NCBI GenBank assembly: GCA_947166135.1
Contig: CAMVDB010000015.1
Coordinates: 1-35,031, forward strand
Length of the DNA stretch: 35,031 nt
From: an uncultured Clostridia bacterium
GTDB lineage: Bacteria; Bacillota; Clostridia; Oscillospirales; Acutalibacteraceae
Direction: 5' to 3'
Position 1 is the first letter of the stretch, and each line of letters opens with the position of its first letter. A program made the translations under genes and the position numbers. Shown one piece after another: positions 30,413 through 35,031 of the stretch. A model generated the notes under the pieces. It was not told where the DNA came from. It saw nothing but the letters and a program-made list of their open reading frames with translations, and did no database searches.

Positions 30413-32370
30413 TCGATCCTGCCGAACATCCGCTCCAGCTCGCGCTTTTTCAGCACGATGCAAACGGGTCTGCCGTGGGGACAATGGCGGATATCCTCGT
30501 CCTCCACCTGACGCGCCAGCTCGATGAGCTCCTGCTCGGTACTGCGGTTGCCGCCCTTGATCGCGGCGCGGCAGCTGACGTTCGCGTAGATCCAGTCCAT
30601 CTTCTCGGAACGGATCTCCCGCTTGTTCTCAGTGAGATATCCCGCCATCTCGATGACGGAGGGCTCGATATCCTCGAGCGGCAGATACTGCGGCGCAGAG
30701 CGCACGATGATACTGCCGTTACCGAAATCGTCGATGTCGAAGCCCGCCTCACGAAAGACGTCGAGGTCGGCGACCACGGAATTATAATCCTGTTTATTGA
30801 GGGTGACGGTCAGCGGGGTCAGCAAAAGCTGGCTGCAGCCACTGCCCTTCTCCTTCTTCAGACGTTCATAGATGATGCGCTCATGGGCGGCGTGCTTATC
30901 GATCAGCAGCAGCTCATGAGCGTTCTTCTCGATGATGATGTAGGTCTTGAACGCCTCTCCGATATATTTATAGTAGTTGTCGTCAATGTCGATCAGCGGC
31001 TTCGGCTCTTCGGTCACTTCGGGGGCGGGTTCAACCGAAGGCTTTTGTTCAGGCTGAGGGATAACCGGCTCGGGCTCTTCCTGCTCCGCCTCCATACGCT
31101 TCTGCGCGATCTGCTCACGGTACGCATCCGCAAAGGGCGACGCGGAATCCGCCGCCTGCACGTTCATCTCGATCGGCTTTTGAGCCGTATCGTCGAGCAT
31201 ACGGAAGAGCTCGTCGGCGCGTTTTTCCTCCCGCTTCAGATCGAGCTTCTGCACTGGCTTTGATACGGGGATCACGGGTTTTTCGTCACGCTCGCGGAAC
31301 ACCTTCTGCGCCAGCTCAAAGGGATTGACCCTGTTGACGGGCTTTAAGTTATTCGCAGGCAGATGAGCTTCCACACGTTTCTCACCGCTGAGCAGGGCGG
31401 TCTTGACGGCGTGATAAACGGCGTCGAATACAGGGCGCTCGTTGACGAAGCGCACCTCGAGCTTCGTGGGATGGACGTTCACGTCGACCGCGTTGAAGGA
31501 CATCTCGAGGTTGAGCACACAGGAGGGGAACTTACCCGCCATGACGCTCCCCTTGCAGGCTTCGCTGATCGCCGCCATCGCGGTCTTGCAGATCACGAAA
31601 CGGTTGTTGATGAAGAAGTTCTGCATATTGCGGTTGGGGCGGGCGTTCTCGGGTCGGCTGACGAAGCCGGTGACGTGAATACCGCCGAGGGTATAATCCA
31701 CGGGGATCAGTCCGCGGGCGAAATCGCGTCCGTAGACAGCGTAGATCGCCGAGAGCAGCTTGCCGTCGCCTGCGGTGCGCAGAGCGGGCTTCTGATCCTT
31801 GATATAGGTGATCGCGATCTCGGGGTGAGAAAGGGCGATCTTATCGATGACGTTCGATACCGCGTTGCCCTCCGCCATATCGGTTTTCAGGAACTTCATG
31901 CGGGCGGGGACGTTATAGAACAGGTCGCGGATGATGAAGGTGGTGCCGTCGGGACAGCCCGCGTCGGAGAGCGACTTCTCCTCGCCGCCTTCGATCAGGC
32001 AGCGGGTACCGGTCTCCTCCTCGCGCGCCTTGGTGATCAGCTCCAGATGGGACACCGAGGCGATAGACGCCAGCGCCTCGCCCCGAAAGCCGAGGGTAGC
32101 GATCGCGTCGAGGTCATCCTCCTGACGCACCTTGGAGGTCGCGTGGCGGATGAACGCGGGACGGATATCCTCTTTCAGAATACCGCTGCCGTTATCGGAC
32201 ACGCGCATGAAGGTAACGCCGCCGTTCTTGATCTCTACGGTCACGGCAGTCGCACCGGCGTCGATAGCGTTCTCTACCAGCTCCTTGATGACCGATGAGG
32301 GTCGCTCAACGACCTCGCCCGCCGCGATCAACTCCGCGACGTGCTTGTCCAGTATATTGATCCTGCCCAT
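30409..32370 (-). CDS. mutL: DNA mismatch repair protein MutL
   Basis: MutL links mismatch recognition by MutS to strand incision. The 653-residue protein has the GHKL ATPase motifs KELVENAIDAGA (Glu30, Asn34), DNGSGI and GFRGEALASIASV. A Pro/Glu-rich linker of about 100 residues follows. The C-terminal domain carries the endonuclease motifs DKHAAHERIIYE, SCRAAIKGG and CPHGRP. It is therefore of the nicking type found in organisms without MutH. AAAGGAGG lies 7 bases before the ATG. The gene is separated from mutS by heptamer-armed element E. Confidence 0.96.
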   Translation of the reverse strand: MGRINILDKHVAELIAAGEVVERPSSVIKELVENAIDAGATAVTVEIKNGGVTFMRVSDNGSGILKEDIRPAFIRHATSKVRQEDDLDAIATLGFRGEALASIASVSHLELITKAREEETGTRCLIEGGEEKSLSDAGCPDGTTFIIRDLFYNVPARMKFLKTDMAEGNAVSNVIDKIALSHPEIAITYIKDQKPALRTAGDGKLLSAIYAVYGRDFARGLIPVDYTLGGIHVTGFVSRPENARPNRNMQNFFINNRFVICKTAMAAISEACKGSVMAGKFPSCVLNLEMSFNAVDVNVHPTKLEVRFVNERPVFDAVYHAVKTALLSGEKRVEAHLPANNLKPVNRVNPFELAQKVFRERDEKPVIPVSKPVQKLDLKREEKRADELFRMLDDTAQKPIEMNVQAADSASPFADAYREQIAQKRMEAEQEEPEPVIPQPEQKPSVEPAPEVTEEPKPLIDIDDNYYKYIGEAFKTYIIIEKNAHELLLIDKHAAHERIIYERLKKEKGSGCSQLLLTPLTVTLNKQDYNSVVADLDVFREAGFDIDDFGNGSIIVRSAPQYLPLEDIEPSVIEMAGYLTENKREIRSEKMDWIYANVSCRAAIKGGNRSTEQELIELARQVEDEDIRHCPHGRPVCIVLKKRELERMFGRIE

Positions 32371-32393
32371 TTGCGTACCTCCTTTCTGTTTTT

Positions 32394-32586
32394 GGTGAAT
32401 GGATAATGGTGAATGGTGAATGGTGTTGGGAAAGCCTGACGGCTTTTGGATTGGTATAACAACTGCTTTTCGTAAGTATGCGGCTCTTTATTGGGGCGCA
32501 AGTGTTACGACTTTATCATTTTACAAATCAGGTGAGGGCGGAGCCCTCCATCCACCATTCACCATTCACCGTTCACCATTCACCGT
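32394..32586. repeat. heptamer-armed dispersed element, copy E
   Basis: The left arm (about 32394-32426) is a GGTGAAT series. AAGCCTGACGGCTT follows at about 32432-32445, then TTGGTATAACAACTGCTTTTC. The second hairpin here is GAGGGC-GGA-GCCCTC (about 32534-32548), different in sequence from copies A, B and D but still complementary. The right arm (about 32550-32586) is the inverted heptamer series. It ends 4 bases from the mutS stop codon and, with the mutL leader, fills the mutS-mutL gap. Confidence 0.8.
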
Positions 32587-32590
32587 CCTG

Positions 32591-35031
32591 TCAATCCACC
32601 ATTTCCTTCAGCTCATAGAGGATGTTCATCGCCTCTATGGGGGTGAGGGTGTTGACGTCGACAGCGCGCAGCTTCTTCTCGATCATACCGTTTGAAGAAG
32701 GCATCAGGCTCAACTGCATGCTGTCCTCCTGCGGCTGTGACGGTTCTGTATATTCACGCGGGGCGTTTTGATTCAGCTCCGCTAATATCTCTTTCGCTCT
32801 TTCGATGATGCTGTCGGGCAGACCCGCGAGCTTCGCGACCTCTACGCCGTAGCTTTCATCAGCGCCTCCCGGCACGATACGGCGCAGGAAGGTGATATCG
32901 TCGCCGCGCTTTTTGACGGCGATGTTATAGTTCTTGACCCCGTCGAGGAGCTCCTCCATCACGGTCAGCTCGTGGTAATGGGTCGCAAACAGCGCGCGGG
33001 CGCCCAGCTTCTTCTTATCGGCAACATATTCCAGCACCGCGCGGGCGATACTCATGCCGTCGTAGGTCGAGGTGCCGCGTCCGATCTCATCAAGGATCAG
33101 GAGACTCTTCGACGTCGCGTGAGACACGATGTTGGCGACCTCGTTCATCTCTACCATGAAGGTCGACTGTCCGGAGGCAAGGTCATCGGACGCGCCGACG
33201 CGGGTGAAGATCGCGTCGACTAATCCGATCTCGGCATAAGACGCGGGCACGAACGAGCCCATCTGCGCCATCAGCACGATCAGCGCCACCTGGCGCATAT
33301 AGGTGGATTTACCCGCCATGTTGGGGCCGGTAATGATCGCGATACGGTTCTCCATATTGTCGAGGAGCACGTCGTTCGGCACGAACATGGCGTTATCGAG
33401 CAGCGCCTCCACCACGGGATGGCGGCTGTCCTTGAGGCGGATCACGGAGCTCTGCGAGATCTCGGGGCGGGTATAGCGGTTATCCGCCGCTACGTTCGCG
33501 AGTGAGACCAGCACGTCGAGCGTTGCGATCGCCTTGGCGGTCTTTTCAATACGGTCGAGGTTCAAGGCGACCTGCTCGCGCACGGCGTTGAACAGCTCGT
33601 ACTCGATCGCGACCGAGCGATCCTTCGCGCCGAGGATCCGACTCTCGAGCTCCTTGAGCTCCGGGGTGATGTATCGCTCACAGTTCGTCAGCGTCTGCTT
33701 ACGGATATAGGTCTCGGGGACGAGGTTCTTATACGAATTGGTGACCTCTATGTAGTAGCCGAATACACGGTTGTAGCCGACCTTTAATTTCGGGATACCG
33801 GTCTGCTCCTTCTGCTCCGCTTCGATGCGCGCGAGAAGGGAGGTCGAATCGGTCATGTCGCTCTTGATCTCGTCGAGGGGCTGTGAATAGCCCTCCTTGA
33901 TGAGTCCGCCCTCGCGTACCGAGAACGGCGGCTCCTCCACGATGGCGCTGTCGATCAGCTCGCGTATATCCGTAAGCGGGTCGATATCGATATAGAGCGC
34001 GTGGAGCAGCTTTGACTTAAACGGCTCTAAGGTGGCTTTCAGCGTCGGCAGATTGGTCAGTGCCTGACAGAGTGATCGCAGCTCCCGCGCGTTGGCGGAG
34101 CCGTAGACGATCTTGGTCATCAGGCGCTCGATATCGAAGATACCCGAGAGGTTCGCCGTCAACTCCAGACGGTTCACGGTGTCCCCCGTCAGCTCCTCTA
34201 CCGCCTTCTGGCGCTTCAGGATAGTGGTGATATTTAAGAGAGGATGCTCGACCCAGTACTTCATCAGGCGCTTGCCCATAGCGGTCTTGGTCTTATCGAG
34301 CACCCAGAGCAGGGAGTGCTTCTTCTCCTTGCCGATCATGGTCTTGGTCAGCTCGAGGTTGCGTCGGGTGTTGTAATCCAGCCGCATGAACTGATCCTCA
34401 GCGTAGAACTCGATGTTGTCGATGCGCTCGAGACCCGTTTTCTGGGTATCCTTCAGATACGACATCAGCACACCCAGCGCGATGATGACCTCGCGCATCT
34501 CGGATATCTTCGCCGTATTCTCTTTATCAAAGTGATCCTCCACCACAGCGGTGCAGTCGAGCAGTCCGCAGCGGCTGTCGTCGGGATGGGTAACGGAGGC
34601 GTTCGAGAGCTTCTCACGGATGAAGAGATGCAGCACCTTGTTCTGCGCAAGCTTACCCGCGATCAACAGCTCCTTCGGATTATAAGAGGTCAGCTGATCC
34701 TTGAGCTGAGAGAAGCTGTGGTCGCTCTTGAACTGCGACACGAACAGCTGACCCGTCGAGATATCGCAGAACACGATACCGACGTAGGATTTATCGGCGT
34801 ACATCGAACAGATATAGTTGTTCTCGCTCTCGTCGAGCATGGAGGACTCCATCACAGTGCCGGGGGTGATGACGCGGATGATATCGCGGCGTACCAGCCC
34901 CTTGGCTTTGGCGGGATCCTCGGTCTGCTCACATATCGCGACCTTGTAGCCCTTGCTGACCAGTCGGGCGATGTAGGACTCGGCGGAATGGAACGGCACG
35001 CCGCACATCGGCGCGCGCTCCTCCTGACCGC
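32591..35031 (-). CDS. mutS: DNA mismatch repair protein MutS, 5' end outside the window
   Basis: MutS recognises mismatches and small loops in DNA. About 813 residues are visible. The frame is open to the right edge and continues upstream of MCGVPFHSAESYIARLVSKGYKVAICEQTEDP, so an ATG at 35008 is internal. Roughly the first 60-70 residues are missing. The connector, core and clamp domains follow. The ATPase has Walker A GPNMAGKSTYMRQVA and DEIGRGTSTYDG. The C-terminus ends with a helix-rich segment. mutL lies downstream across element E. Confidence 0.97.
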   Translation of the reverse strand, partial: GQEERAPMCGVPFHSAESYIARLVSKGYKVAICEQTEDPAKAKGLVRRDIIRVITPGTVMESSMLDESENNYICSMYADKSYVGIVFCDISTGQLFVSQFKSDHSFSQLKDQLTSYNPKELLIAGKLAQNKVLHLFIREKLSNASVTHPDDSRCGLLDCTAVVEDHFDKENTAKISEMREVIIALGVLMSYLKDTQKTGLERIDNIEFYAEDQFMRLDYNTRRNLELTKTMIGKEKKHSLLWVLDKTKTAMGKRLMKYWVEHPLLNITTILKRQKAVEELTGDTVNRLELTANLSGIFDIERLMTKIVYGSANARELRSLCQALTNLPTLKATLEPFKSKLLHALYIDIDPLTDIRELIDSAIVEEPPFSVREGGLIKEGYSQPLDEIKSDMTDSTSLLARIEAEQKEQTGIPKLKVGYNRVFGYYIEVTNSYKNLVPETYIRKQTLTNCERYITPELKELESRILGAKDRSVAIEYELFNAVREQVALNLDRIEKTAKAIATLDVLVSLANVAADNRYTRPEISQSSVIRLKDSRHPVVEALLDNAMFVPNDVLLDNMENRIAIITGPNMAGKSTYMRQVALIVLMAQMGSFVPASYAEIGLVDAIFTRVGASDDLASGQSTFMVEMNEVANIVSHATSKSLLILDEIGRGTSTYDGMSIARAVLEYVADKKKLGARALFATHYHELTVMEELLDGVKNYNIAVKKRGDDITFLRRIVPGGADESYGVEVAKLAGLPDSIIERAKEILAELNQNAPREYTEPSQPQEDSMQLSLMPSSNGMIEKKLRAVDVNTLTPIEAMNILYELKEMVD

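Overview
The window is a stretch of chromosome from a Gram-positive, probably spore-forming Clostridia bacterium. The gene orders, fairly GC-rich coding regions and densely repeat-filled gaps look like the Ruminococcus/Oscillospiraceae group. This placement is inferred from synteny and protein motifs; no 16S or other marker lies in the window. All confident protein genes but one are on the minus strand, so transcription runs from high to low coordinates.

Layout from right to left (the direction of transcription). (1) 35031-29474: mutS (5' end cut by the window edge), mutL and miaA, for mismatch repair and tRNA modification. (2) 29441-21003: an HlyD-like membrane protein, ylmE, sepF, ylmH, divIVA, ileS, lspA and an RluD-type pseudouridine synthase (ylyB position). 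This is the classical Firmicutes ylm/division cluster running into ileS-lspA. (3) 20292-20965, plus strand: a small DUF6291-like phage replication remnant, with a nested cluster of GTCATTGCGAGG repeats behind it. (4) 20206-16243: promoter, structured leader, rplS, lepB, rbgA, rnhB and a yraN-family gene, the conserved L19 cluster. (5) 15890-13633: thrC and a metallophosphoesterase from their own promoter. (6) 13586-5257: tig, clpP, clpX, lon, engB, lysA, i.e. protein folding and proteolysis followed by ribosome assembly and lysine synthesis, closed by a strong terminator. (7) 4873-3073: a two-gene unit with a transthyretin-like protein and a SpoIID-like protein carrying three peptidoglycan-binding repeats. 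(8) 2445-2011: a PPC/DUF296 gene behind a threefold 110-bp palindromic tandem repeat. (9) 1757-114: an asparagine-synthetase-like gene without the glutaminase nucleophile, with its own promoter, operator-like palindrome and terminator. (10) 68-1: a consensus promoter and the first codons of a gene that leaves the window.

Most genes are housekeeping. The unusual material is in the gaps. At least four intergenic repeat families are present. The most striking has inverted arms made of 7-bp tandem units around a core with two hairpins. Five full copies and three short ones occur here, each lying directly behind a gene end (stop codon or terminator T-tract). One of its hairpins changes sequence between copies while staying self-complementary. 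Other notable points are a signal peptidase I with three 33-residue-spaced cytoplasmic repeats, an RbgA with a basic N-terminal extension, an engB whose last codons come from a repeat, and concentric nested repeat ends behind the phage remnant. I see no CRISPR array, rRNA, tRNA or intact mobile element.
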